Below are positions 26,193 through 34,471 of a stretch of DNA of 51,064 nucleotides, piece after piece. How positions within the stretch are numbered: position 1 is the stretch's first letter; each line of letters starts with the position of its first letter. The notes beneath the pieces are model-generated. The model was given only the letters and a program-made list of their open reading frames with translations. It had not been told where the DNA came from and did not search any database. The DNA lies in contig JAOACQ010000110.1 of NCBI GenBank assembly GCA_026417755.1, positions 1 to 51,064 of the forward strand. The letters run 5' to 3'. Source of the DNA: Brevinematales bacterium (lineage in GTDB: Bacteria; Spirochaetota; Brevinematia; Brevinematales; JAOACQ01). The translations under genes were made by a program, and so were the position numbers.

Positions 26193-27185
26193 TTATTTTC
26201 CGTAAATATCTTTTTCAGAATGGAACCCATCGGCAACTATAACAGATTTCATATTAGCCTTTGTAACCTGAATAGGAACAAGCATTATAGAAGGAACATC
26301 GATTTTGCCATTGTTTACTTTTGTATTAACTTCACTTGCTGGTTTCTTATTAGCCAATTCTAAAGCTGCTTTTGCTGCTGCAGTTGCAAGTTTCTTGATA
26401 GGTTTATAAATAGTAACCGCCTGTGTCCCAGCAACTACTCTCTTACATGCTGCAAGCTCTGCATCCTGACCGGTAACCAATACCTTACCAGCAAGTTTCT
26501 GCTCGGCAAGAGCCTGAACAGCGCCACCAGCAGTCCCATCATTAGCACATAAGATTACATCTACCTTATTTTTATGCTGGGTTAAACCATTTTCCACATG
26601 TTTTAATGCTTTTTCTGGTGACCATCCATCACACCACTGCTCAAATACAACCTTTGCATCAGGATATTTTTTCAACACGTTTTCAAAACCCTGTCTTACA
26701 AGAAATGCATTATTATCAGTAGGAGACCCATTAATTATAAAATAATTGCCTTTTGGTTTTAATTTGCAAACATATTCTGCCATGAGTTCTCCAACCTTAA
26801 CACTATCAAAAGAAACATAGAGATCAAGATCGCAGTTCTTAATCATTCTGTCATAGGCAATAACCGGAATTTTTGCTTTCTGAGCAGATTTTACAATGGA
26901 ACTTGCTGTTTCACCATTCTGAGCAATTACTACAAGAACATTAACTCCCTTAGTGATAAGATTTTCACACTGGCTATTCTGAAGATTTTCATCACCATTA
27001 GCTGACACTACTATAACTTCAGCACCAGCTTTTTCTGCCTCAGCCACAAAAAGATCTCTGTCCACCTTCCATCTTTCTTCTGCAAGAGTAGCAAAAGAAA
27101 GACCAATCTTTACCTTTGAGAAACCAGTTACAGAAACAAAGAATAAAAGAAATAAACTAAACACTACCTTCAAAAACTTCTCCAT
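26193..27185 (-). CDS. xylF: Xylose-type periplasmic substrate-binding protein
   Basis: A 330-residue XylF-like binding protein. The signal peptide (1-22, ending VTGFSK) has no lipobox Cys, so the mature protein should be free in the periplasm, unlike the lipoprotein copy at 2013-3026. Family segments include EERWKVDRDLFVAEAEKAGAE, AYDRMIKNCDLDLYVSFDS, GSPTDNNAFLVRQG, CANDGTAGG and TGQDAELAACKR, all strongly XylF-like. It is the first importer gene behind the promoter at 27253-27280, with a good AGGAGGTTTAAG site. The different anchoring suggests different ligand range or affinity, but this is inference. Confidence 0.93.
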   Translation of the reverse strand: MEKFLKVVFSLFLLFFVSVTGFSKVKIGLSFATLAEERWKVDRDLFVAEAEKAGAEVIVVSANGDENLQNSQCENLITKGVNVLVVIAQNGETASSIVKSAQKAKIPVIAYDRMIKNCDLDLYVSFDSVKVGELMAEYVCKLKPKGNYFIINGSPTDNNAFLVRQGFENVLKKYPDAKVVFEQWCDGWSPEKALKHVENGLTQHKNKVDVILCANDGTAGGAVQALAEQKLAGKVLVTGQDAELAACKRVVAGTQAVTIYKPIKKLATAAAKAALELANKKPASEVNTKVNNGKIDVPSIMLVPIQVTKANMKSVIVADGFHSEKDIYGK

Positions 27186-27252
27186 CTTAAACCTCCTTTA
27201 AAAATGGAATTTATTTTTATTTTATAATTATTTTTAAATACATTTTAAATAA

Positions 27253-27320
27253 ATTTTAAATATTAAGATTATTTTGTCAATCACCTTAGAGAATGAATTT
27301 TTTCACCCATTAAGGTGATT
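27253..27320 (-). promoter_or_regulatory. xylF promoter with large inverted-repeat operator (second operon)
   Basis: On the minus strand TTGACA (27280-27275), 16 bases, then TAAAAT (27258-27253), exactly the layout of the first xyl promoter. A perfect 10-bp inverted repeat, AATCACCTTA (27279-27288) and TAAGGTGATT (27311-27320), overlaps the -35 box by two bases. Its distal arm is also half of a TCACC-N6-GGTGA palindrome (27303-27318). The region starts two bases after the ABC-LuxR stop. It lacks a T-run, so it is not a typical terminator; I read it as the binding site of the ABC-LuxR regulator. Confidence 0.75.
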
Positions 27321-27322
27321 TT

Positions 27323-28288
27323 TTAATTTTCTTTAAATTTTAACATAAGTTTGAGAAGTTCAATACGATTGTTCACACCAGTTTTTTGATAAATATTGCT
27401 GATATGGGTTTTAATGGTATTCACTGAAATGCATAACTTGGAGCAAATTTCTCTGTTATTCTTACCATTAAGTAGCATTATTAATATATCTTTCTCTCTT
27501 TTTGAAATATTGAATGATTCACAAAAGCTATCTATAAAAATATTCTTTGTAAGCTCTTTACCAAGCATCATAGACATTTCCGCATCATCATCATAATAAT
27601 TTTTGGCTTCCTCACAAAAAACCGTTTTGCCATCCCTTACAAATGTTATCATATCAGTTATGTTAAGAATCTCTTTAAGTTTATGCCCAACATAGACAAA
27701 AGTCAAATTATAACTTTTTCTTATCTTTTTCAACAACTCAAAAAATTCATCCATCTCTCTTTCAGACAAAACGGCTATCAAATCCTCTAAAATCCATATA
27801 TTAAGATTTTTAACAATTGCTCTTGCCATTTCGATTTTGTGTTGATCAAAGGTAGTTAAATTTTCTAATTTTAAATTAGGGTTTATATTAAGGCCTACTT
27901 CCTCAAGTGCTTTTGAAGTAAAGGAAATACATTTTTTCTTATCTATAAAACCAGCCTTAGTAAATTCACTCCCTAAAAAGACATTTTCCCATATTGACAT
28001 TTCTTTAACAAATTTTGGTTTTTGATGAATAACAGATATACCTGCCCTTTCACTATCTTTGATAGTATTAAAAGTCTCTTTATTCCCATTGATAAATATA
28101 TCACCTATATAATTACTCGAAGATATTTCACCAATAAGAATCTTGATTATGGCTTCTATGCTTGATTCATTATCTGCTATAACTGTATGAAATTCATTCT
28201 CTTTTACACAAAGGTTGAAATTATTAAGTACTCTTATATTGTTATTAAGTTTGGTAATATCTTTCATCTCAAGTAGATAGGTTTTCAT
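27323..28288 (-). CDS. Pseudo-ATPase ABC domain fused to LuxR-type HTH
   Basis: A 321-residue paralogue of the protein at 3124-4098. Residues 1-247 keep the XylG-like ABC outline, with Q-loop Gln89, GHK at 201-203 (His202) and the MLGKEL linker at 241-246. Its nucleotide site is ruined: Walker A reads ADNESSIEA (38-46), the signature LTTFDQ, and Walker B ILEDLIA (Asp and Glu swapped). Residues 262-315 are an intact LuxR-type HTH (SKREKDI...ISVNTIKTHI...NRIEL) very close to that of the first copy. The start at 28288 was chosen because the XylG-like domain begins there; an ORF reading from 28384 would overlap the comEC-like gene. It lies directly upstream of the second xylF promoter. Inferred role: regulator of that operon that senses something other than ATP hydrolysis. 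Confidence 0.86.
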   Translation of the reverse strand: MKTYLLEMKDITKLNNNIRVLNNFNLCVKENEFHTVIADNESSIEAIIKILIGEISSSNYIGDIFINGNKETFNTIKDSERAGISVIHQKPKFVKEMSIWENVFLGSEFTKAGFIDKKKCISFTSKALEEVGLNINPNLKLENLTTFDQHKIEMARAIVKNLNIWILEDLIAVLSEREMDEFFELLKKIRKSYNLTFVYVGHKLKEILNITDMITFVRDGKTVFCEEAKNYYDDDAEMSMMLGKELTKNIFIDSFCESFNISKREKDILIMLLNGKNNREICSKLCISVNTIKTHISNIYQKTGVNNRIELLKLMLKFKEN

Positions 28289-28350
28289 TTCAATAACCTT
28301 ATTAAAATATATCCAATGAAGTATAAAAGAGATAAAAGAAAAAGTCAATA

Positions 28351-29664
28351 TCAAATTTTTTCTATCCTTTTCAATTTGTAACAAAAGATCAGTTCCGAAG
28401 CAAAAATTAAGCCAACCATAAAAAAGTACATAAATCCAAGATGATAAATTTTAAAATTATCAAATTTAAGATAAATAGGAAAATATGAGAATATTCCTGT
28501 AATACTTTGAATTATCTTCCATAAAAATTCAACTATAAAATAGAAAAAGTTAAAATTAATAAAAGAGCATAAGTAATTACAAAACAAGAAAATCAAAAAA
28601 ATTGAAAATAAAGGTATAACAATAAGATTAGAAAGAAAACTAATCAAACTCACACTTCCAAAATAATATAACATCAAAGGTAGAGTGGCCAAATTCGCAG
28701 ATAATGTAATTGAAAATGATTTTTGAAGAAAAGAAGGAACTTTTTGAAAGAAAAAATCAAAAAAAGTCGAAAAGAAAAATATACCTCCAAAAGCAGCATA
28801 AGAAAGCCAGAAACCAATGTTAAATAAAAATTCTGGAAAAACAACCACAGAAATAAAAGCTGTAAACATCATCACATCAAAAATCTCTGGGTTTAACCCC
28901 TTTAAATAATAATAGTTTAAAACTACAAACATAAAGCCGGCTCTTAAAACAGAAGGAGATAAGCCAGACAAAAAAATATATAAAACTACAAAAACAGAAG
29001 TCAACCAGAAAACTGTTGTTTTACGAAAGAAAAAAGATAAAACAATATTTACAAAGCCAGCAATAATTGCGATGTGAAGCCCAGATAAAGCAAGTAAATG
29101 CATAAGTCCTGTTAATCTAAAATTTTCTTTTGTTTCATAATCAAGTGCATATCTATCACCAAAAATGAAACTTTTAACTAAACTTCTGAAATTCTCATTT
29201 TCTATTTTTTCTATATGTGCTAAAAGGTTATTCCTTATTTCTGAAAAAAATTTTAATAATAATATTCCTTCTTTTTTTATTTCTATTTCTTTTGCATATA
29301 TTTTATTCTTTATTATATTACCGGCTATATTAACAATTTGCCCTCTATAAAGATTTATTTCCCTTTCGTATACTATCTCGAAAGGAAAAGCACTGACTAT
29401 ATACTTATCCCCTCTCTTTTCACTGAAATCAGAAATCAAGAATAAAGCATTAATAAATTTTTCATTATAATTAATATAATTATAATTAATATTTTTCTTA
29501 TAATTAGCAAATACAACCAAAGCAGAAAAAATAAAAAGGAAAATGAATGCTTTTTCGTGCTTAATAATTAATAAAAAGATAAGAAAAGAAATTACAATTA
29601 AAGAAAAAATTAACTTATGGCTGAACAGTAAAAAAACAAACAATATAAATATTAAATAATACAT
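28351..29664 (-). CDS. ComEC/Rec2-like membrane protein, short form
   Basis: A 437-residue polytopic protein. An OB-like soluble segment (about 85-150) follows two to three N-terminal membrane helices, then comes the Competence domain with the hallmark LTGLMHLLALSGLHIAI and SGLSPSVLRAGFMF, and several more helices. Full ComEC proteins, the inner-membrane channel for transforming DNA, continue into a metallo-beta-lactamase domain. That domain is absent here, so the protein ends after the membrane part. It could be a DNA channel with a separate nuclease or a non-uptake relative. It begins one base after the CsgG-like gene stop. Confidence 0.82.
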   Translation of the reverse strand: MYYLIFILFVFLLFSHKLIFSLIVISFLIFLLIIKHEKAFIFLFIFSALVVFANYKKNINYNYINYNEKFINALFLISDFSEKRGDKYIVSAFPFEIVYEREINLYRGQIVNIAGNIIKNKIYAKEIEIKKEGILLLKFFSEIRNNLLAHIEKIENENFRSLVKSFIFGDRYALDYETKENFRLTGLMHLLALSGLHIAIIAGFVNIVLSFFFRKTTVFWLTSVFVVLYIFLSGLSPSVLRAGFMFVVLNYYYLKGLNPEIFDVMMFTAFISVVVFPEFLFNIGFWLSYAAFGGIFFFSTFFDFFFQKVPSFLQKSFSITLSANLATLPLMLYYFGSVSLISFLSNLIVIPLFSIFLIFLFCNYLCSFINFNFFYFIVEFLWKIIQSITGIFSYFPIYLKFDNFKIYHLGFMYFFMVGLIFASELIFCYKLKRIEKI

Positions 29665-29665
29665 A

Positions 29666-30781
29666 TCAGAATAATATGCTTATTCTAGCTCCAAAATAAG
29701 AAGGATTTACTCCATTAACTAAATATCCTTCTAGTTCATTAGGAATGTAATGATTCTTTTCCTCTATTGTAAGATATTTGCCAGGCTCACTAATTGAATA
29801 ATTATTATCCAAAACTGATAAACCCACTCCAAAAACAAAAGAAGCATCAAAAATTAGCATAACGTATCTACCAAGATGAAAACCAAACTGTCCGCTAAGT
29901 GGAAAAGTCCATTGCATACAATCTATTTTGTAATTATCTTTCTTAAAAGAAGGAAAATCTAAACCCAATCCAATGCCCCCACCAAGAAGTATATAACCAT
30001 TAGCAATAAGGTTTAAGTTAAATATCAAATTAAAATTGTATCCACTGAGTTGCCATTTCTGATGTTCACCATAATATAATCTAAAGTCAAAAAGCAACTC
30101 ACCATCACTATCAGCGACAATCCTAAAAGCAGCTAATCCTGCATAACCATAGTCTTTATCTGAAAAATTCAGATAATATCCTCCAACGTCAAAGGCCGAA
30201 TCAGGCATACGAGAAGGCTGCTGATATGTATACTCTTGATTATAATTTTGGTTTTGGCTAGAAGAAGGAGCAGATTTCTCTATTGATACCTTTTTTGGTT
30301 CATGTTTGGGGATATTTTCTCCTTTTGCCTTTCTTATCAATCTATCAGCAAGCACAGGCATTATGTTTAAGAATTCATCTTTTGTATAGCTATAAACCTG
30401 GTCTGCAAATTCTATTATACCTGTTTTTGTATCTATAGACTTTATTGTTATTACATAAAGGACTCCTGTATATGACAGAGAACCAAGCCATATCTTTTCA
30501 GCTCCAACTAAAGCACCAATTTTTGTAGCCTGTTCTTCTTCAGTTAAACCTGCAAGACTTAATTTCTGTTCCTCAATAACCTTACCAAGCATCGAACGTT
30601 CAACAACGACAAAATACCTTCTATTGACTATTTCAATCTGAAGTGTCTCGGTAAGAAACTCAGTATCTATAGCCTCTTGAGTTCTATTTTCTATCTTAAG
30701 AATTGCGATTTTATTTAATTTTTCTTGAGAAAAAGTCAAAGAAATAAAAAGAAATAAAAAAAGAAAAAAATATTTCTTCAT
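29666..30781 (-). CDS. CsgG-like domain protein with probable outer-membrane barrel
   Basis: A 371-residue exported protein: signal peptide (1-18, ends TFSQ), a CsgG/TolB-N-like domain (about 22-155; KIAILKIENRT, ETLQIEIVNRRYFVVVERSMLGKVIEEQ, ALVGAEKIWLGSL), a low-complexity Ser/Asn/Gln linker (about 168-190) and a beta-rich C-terminus with alternating aromatic and glycine residues ending in ISILF, like an outer-membrane barrel. This design is frequent in spirochaetes and other diderms. The function is not known; it may be a surface or transport component. It is separated by 48 bases from DUF190 upstream. Confidence 0.75.
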   Translation of the reverse strand: MKKYFFLFLFLFISLTFSQEKLNKIAILKIENRTQEAIDTEFLTETLQIEIVNRRYFVVVERSMLGKVIEEQKLSLAGLTEEEQATKIGALVGAEKIWLGSLSYTGVLYVITIKSIDTKTGIIEFADQVYSYTKDEFLNIMPVLADRLIRKAKGENIPKHEPKKVSIEKSAPSSSQNQNYNQEYTYQQPSRMPDSAFDVGGYYLNFSDKDYGYAGLAAFRIVADSDGELLFDFRLYYGEHQKWQLSGYNFNLIFNLNLIANGYILLGGGIGLGLDFPSFKKDNYKIDCMQWTFPLSGQFGFHLGRYVMLIFDASFVFGVGLSVLDNNYSISEPGKYLTIEEKNHYIPNELEGYLVNGVNPSYFGARISILF

Positions 30782-30829
30782 GATTCTTACCTCCCAATAA
30801 TAATTTAAAAATAGAGAATAAAAATCTAT

Positions 30830-31156
30830 TTACCTATACTTAACTACATGAACCTTTTCTATTGTTATAAAACCATCTTTCACAACATTATCAAGAAAAT
30901 CAAAAAAAGGCTTCAAATTTTCTTCTTTATCAACAATTTCAATAACCAATGGCAAATTATCAGAAATATCTATAAGTTTCAATGCTCGAAGTCTTTTATC
31001 TGCTCCAAACCCCATCAACCCTCGTAAGACAGTAGCCCCAGCAATATTCATTTTCCTTGCTTCACTTATAATAAATTCGTAAAGAGGCTTACCCTCATGC
31101 TTTGTGTTTTCACTTAAAAATATTCTCACCAGTAAATCATCTTCAATTATTTTCAT
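30830..31156 (-). CDS. DUF190 family protein
   Basis: A 108-residue PII-like fold protein of DUF190. The pattern LLVRIFLSENTKHEGKPLYEFI, GATVLRGLMGFGADKRLR and LPLVIEIVDKEENLKPF is diagnostic. Members are small soluble proteins commonly encoded next to crcB, and a role in regulating fluoride export is assumed from that. Here the start overlaps the crcB stop by four bases, so the two are translationally coupled. Confidence 0.93.
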   Translation of the reverse strand: MKIIEDDLLVRIFLSENTKHEGKPLYEFIISEARKMNIAGATVLRGLMGFGADKRLRALKLIDISDNLPLVIEIVDKEENLKPFFDFLDNVVKDGFITIEKVHVVKYR

Positions 31157-31539
31157 ATCTTTAACCTTAATAAGATTATTTTAGACAACAAAAAACCAAT
31201 AATTACAAATAATATACCACCTATGTTAGTAAATATCAAATTATATATTGCATACTTCGTTTCTTCATTTCTAAGCAAATTGAAAGTTTCAAGCCCAAAA
31301 GAAGAAAAAGTTGTAAAACCACCAAGAATACCAACAAATACAAACATTCTCCATTCTGAAGGCAGAAATCTGTTCTCAATCCACCCCGAAAGAAATCCTA
31401 TAACAAAACAACCAATCAAATTAACAACAAGAGTTCCAAAAGGAAAGGTTTCCCCCGAAAAATTATAAACGAACCTCGATAGTGAAAATCTCAATACCCC
31501 TCCTATTCCGCTCCCAAGAAAAATAAGAAAATATTTCAT
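31153..31539 (-). CDS. crcB: Fluoride channel CrcB/Fluc
   Basis: A 128-residue inner-membrane protein with four membrane segments, the typical Fluc size. GSGIGGVLRFSLSR, FPFGTLVVNLIGCFVIGF and GGFTTFSSFGLET are the family signatures; the Asn and the Phe box line the two fluoride pores of the antiparallel dimer. The start at 31539 was chosen for its GGAGTGAT site. No fluoride riboswitch is visible upstream of this gene or of the operon start near 32054. One crcB is present, so a homodimer is expected. Confidence 0.95.
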   Translation of the reverse strand: MKYFLIFLGSGIGGVLRFSLSRFVYNFSGETFPFGTLVVNLIGCFVIGFLSGWIENRFLPSEWRMFVFVGILGGFTTFSSFGLETFNLLRNEETKYAIYNLIFTNIGGILFVIIGFLLSKIILLRLKI

Positions 31540-31553
31540 TATCACTCCAAAAA

Positions 31554-32054
31554 TCAATCTTTTATATCAATTTCATAACCATCCAAAACTTTTAATATAA
31601 AATTAGTGAAATAAGCAAAAAAAACTCCAGAAATAAAAGAAAGGAAACATATAAGCAAAAAACTAAAAATGAAATTTAATGTCAATTTCAGAATAGAATA
31701 TGATGAAGAAAAAATCCCACCTCTAGAAAAAATATTAGTCAACAAAAATATTAATGAACTCAAAAAGAAAAATACTAACGAAAAAGCCATAAATATTATA
31801 CCTGTTTTAATCACTGGGAGTCTAATTATCTTTATAAACCTTAATTCAATTAGTTTAGCTTGTTTTCTATCATAATTTTCAATATGTTTTATTTCATTAG
31901 GATTTAAAGACTTTTTATCTTCGCTTTGAGAATCAAAATTTTGTATCTCTTTCTGGCTAGAATATTCATTTTTATGAATGTCATAACCACAGTATTTACA
32001 GAAAGATAAATATTTCGGTGTATCTTTATTACAATTAGGACATAGCATTTCCAT
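31554..32054 (-). CDS. Zinc-ribbon membrane protein, DUF3566-like tail
   Basis: A 166-residue protein: an N-terminal zinc ribbon with four cysteines (CPNCNKD...CKYCGYDI), a charged linker of about 45 residues, and two membrane segments (about 83-108 and 120-150) ending FFAYFTNFILKVLDGYEIDI. The membrane part (RFIKIIRLPVIKTGIIF ... GGIF) loosely matches DUF3566 transmembrane proteins. The function is unknown. It is the first gene of the crcB-DUF190 group, 14 bases ahead of crcB, with an AGGAAAT site. Confidence 0.65.
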   Translation of the reverse strand: MEMLCPNCNKDTPKYLSFCKYCGYDIHKNEYSSQKEIQNFDSQSEDKKSLNPNEIKHIENYDRKQAKLIELRFIKIIRLPVIKTGIIFMAFSLVFFFLSSLIFLLTNIFSRGGIFSSSYSILKLTLNFIFSFLLICFLSFISGVFFAYFTNFILKVLDGYEIDIKD

Positions 32055-32236
32055 ATTTCCTATAATTATTTTGCTTTAAATATAACTAAAAATTAACTTT
32101 CTTTAATTATATTGAAACACTCGTTTTTTGTCAAAATGTAAAAGAAATTTATTAAAACTTTAATTAGTTTACCAGTCTATAATTAACCTATTAAAAAATT
32201 ACTATATTAAGAATCAGAAATTAACTCTATCACTTT

Positions 32237-32265
32237 TTGCCAAAAACAGAAGTTTTTTATATAAT
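32237..32265 (+). promoter_or_regulatory. Promoter of the large lytic transglycosylase gene
   Basis: TTGCCA (32237-32242), a 17-base spacer and TATAAT (32260-32265), about 36 bases before the ATG. Confidence 0.65.
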
Positions 32266-32301
32266 AAATATTGCCAAAAATCAATAATTTATGGGGCTTC
32301 G

Positions 32302-34470
32302 ATGAAAAAACTCTTTTTTTTAGTCTTATTACTTTGGTGTGGATATATCCGGGGGGAAGATACACCTTTTGATTACTACAAAAATTACTCTTTTAGGAGA
32401 GTTGTCAGTTCATTAACCAATAAGAAAGATCTCTCAGCCTATGAAAACTATATTATTGCCACATCATTTTTTAAAATGAAGAAGTATGCCGACGCATTGT
32501 TTTATTACTCAAAAGTTAATTTTGATTCTTTTTCAAATAACATTTTCAGAGACAATTTTATTACTTTTTATACAACCTCTCTAAATAACTTTATAGAAGA
32601 GGATTCTGCCTCTTATTCAAATTACTTATACATTTCAAATCTTGTATTTTTCTACACAAATAATATATATTTCGATGAAGTAGAAAAAAATTATGTAAAT
32701 ATATTATGGAAAACTAAAGATTTTGATAAACTCGTAAATTATAATTTTATGAATACCAATCTATCATTTTTTAAAACCTTCGCCAGTTTGTTCATAACAA
32801 ATTCTTTATTCCAAACAGAAGAACCAAATCTTGAAGTTGAAATAAGTAAGTTTTCTATACTACTTGATTATTTTGACTTTCTAGATAGAAAAATAATAGA
32901 TAATCTTGAACAAAAATACTTTGAAAATCTCATCTCATTTTTAATAAAAAAAGAAAAATTTAAAGAGTTGGAAAATATTTTAAAAGAATATTACGTAAGA
33001 TTTGGAGAATCTGATTTTTATTACAGAAATTATGCGTTTACACAATACAGACTTGGTAACAAAAATGAAGCAATTGAGTTATTAGAAAATTACATCAAAA
33101 ATGGGACTCGAGTAAGCTGGCAATCTTTTAAAACATTTCTCGACTTACTTCTTAAAGAAAAATTAGATGAAAAGGCATATTCTTACCTTAAAAAATATAA
33201 AGATTTTTATGGTCCTTCATATTATGATTACTGGATAAGAGTTTTAAAGAGAACTGATAGATATCTCGAATTATATAATTGGTACTTAAAACTTTCCCAG
33301 AGAGTCGGTATACTCCCCGAATATGAAAGAGAGGTTTTCAGAACACTTCTCAGAAATAATCTTTCGCTCGCAAAAAAAATGGCTAGTTCACTCAAAGGAA
33401 ACAACAAATTTTATTATACATATTCACTTGCACTAATTAATTATCAAAATAAAAATTATAAATCAGCTTATACAAATTTTCTTACAATAGTAATTGACTA
33501 CCCTTTCACATACGAATGGATAGTTTCATTAAAATATGAAAAAGAATTAAGAGAAAACAATAAAAAACTTTTCTATGAAAAAATAGCCACAAAAATAGGA
33601 ACTTTGAATGGGAAAAAGAACTTTTCAAAAGATGATTTGCTTTTCTATTATGCCATAGACTATTATTATCCTGAATTAAAAAATAAATATAAAAATTTGT
33701 TTAATAAACTATCAATAGCAATAATAAATTTTCAAAATAATTTTTCAAACAATATAGTAAGAAGTGAAAAAATCGACAACAAATTTGATAAGTTTATTGA
33801 GCTTGAAAAAAACCTTCCCGACTATATGTGCCTTGAAAGAATAAAACTTTTAGAAAAAGTATTTGATAAAAAATATAATCTTTCTCTTTTTTACGATAAC
33901 TATGACTTTTTTACCAACAGAGGCATGGAACATTATATAGTTTCATATATGAATGGATTTATAATAAATTATCTTGAGAAGAAAGATTATTTTATTCTAC
34001 TTAATAAAAATGATATTTTAAAAATTTTTCCCACAAATCATCTTGAAAAGATAGAAACATACATAACAGATAAAGATATGGCATTATGGGCTATATCTTT
34101 TGTGAGAGAGGAAAGCCACTTCAGAAAGGAAGTAGTATCCTGGGCAAATGCTATAGGTATAGCTCAAATAATACCACCTACCTTTGAAATGATCAAAAAG
34201 GCAATGAAACTCGATATAAATATATATGACTTTGATGATAATCTACTTGCTGGAATTTATCACTTCAAATATTTACTTAATAAATATAGGGGAAATATTT
34301 TTTATGCTGTTGCAGCTTATAATAGTGGAGAAGGAAGTGTAAATAAATGGAAACAAAAGTATAATTATATAGATGAACTATGGGCAGAATGTGTCGAATA
34401 CAATGAAACTTATTATTATATCCGCAAAATAATCTTCTCCCACTTCATTTATGAATATCTGGTTAAGTAA
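32302..34470 (+). CDS. Exported lytic murein transglycosylase (Slt-like)
   Basis: A 722-residue periplasmic protein with a signal peptide (1-19, ending IRGE). A long helical, TPR-like superhelix (about 30-580) precedes an SLT domain (about 585-720) with FVREESHFRKEV (catalytic Glu), SWANAIGIAQIIPPTFE and VAAYNSGEGSVNKW. This matches the Slt70 plan of a helical ring plus catalytic C-terminus. It would cut peptidoglycan exolytically during wall turnover. It differs from the signal-less flagellar SLT protein at 4701-5405. Its stop is one base away from the opposing SPFH gene's stop. Confidence 0.92.
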   Translation: MKKLFFLVLLLWCGYIRGEDTPFDYYKNYSFRRVVSSLTNKKDLSAYENYIIATSFFKMKKYADALFYYSKVNFDSFSNNIFRDNFITFYTTSLNNFIEEDSASYSNYLYISNLVFFYTNNIYFDEVEKNYVNILWKTKDFDKLVNYNFMNTNLSFFKTFASLFITNSLFQTEEPNLEVEISKFSILLDYFDFLDRKIIDNLEQKYFENLISFLIKKEKFKELENILKEYYVRFGESDFYYRNYAFTQYRLGNKNEAIELLENYIKNGTRVSWQSFKTFLDLLLKEKLDEKAYSYLKKYKDFYGPSYYDYWIRVLKRTDRYLELYNWYLKLSQRVGILPEYEREVFRTLLRNNLSLAKKMASSLKGNNKFYYTYSLALINYQNKNYKSAYTNFLTIVIDYPFTYEWIVSLKYEKELRENNKKLFYEKIATKIGTLNGKKNFSKDDLLFYYAIDYYYPELKNKYKNLFNKLSIAIINFQNNFSNNIVRSEKIDNKFDKFIELEKNLPDYMCLERIKLLEKVFDKKYNLSLFYDNYDFFTNRGMEHYIVSYMNGFIINYLEKKDYFILLNKNDILKIFPTNHLEKIETYITDKDMALWAISFVREESHFRKEVVSWANAIGIAQIIPPTFEMIKKAMKLDINIYDFDDNLLAGIYHFKYLLNKYRGNIFYAVAAYNSGEGSVNKWKQKYNYIDELWAECVEYNETYYYIRKIIFSHFIYEYLVK

Positions 34471-34471
34471 A

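Noticed and set aside
27279-27320. Inverted repeat as an intrinsic terminator of the ABC-LuxR gene
   Set aside because: There is a 22-base loop and no T-run, and the repeat overlaps the -35 box of the next promoter, so an operator is more likely.
28289-28384. Extended N-terminus for the second ABC-LuxR protein
   Set aside because: It would overlap comEC codons and adds a hydrophobic stretch not found in the first copy; alignment with XylG begins at the ATG at 28288.
32237-32280. TTGCCAAAAA present twice before the large transglycosylase gene
   Set aside because: The first copy is the -35 region and the second lies after the -10; two copies 34 bases apart are not enough to call an operator.
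31540-32300. Fluoride riboswitch for crcB
   Set aside because: I looked upstream of crcB and of the zinc-ribbon gene and saw no match to the conserved crcB-motif elements.
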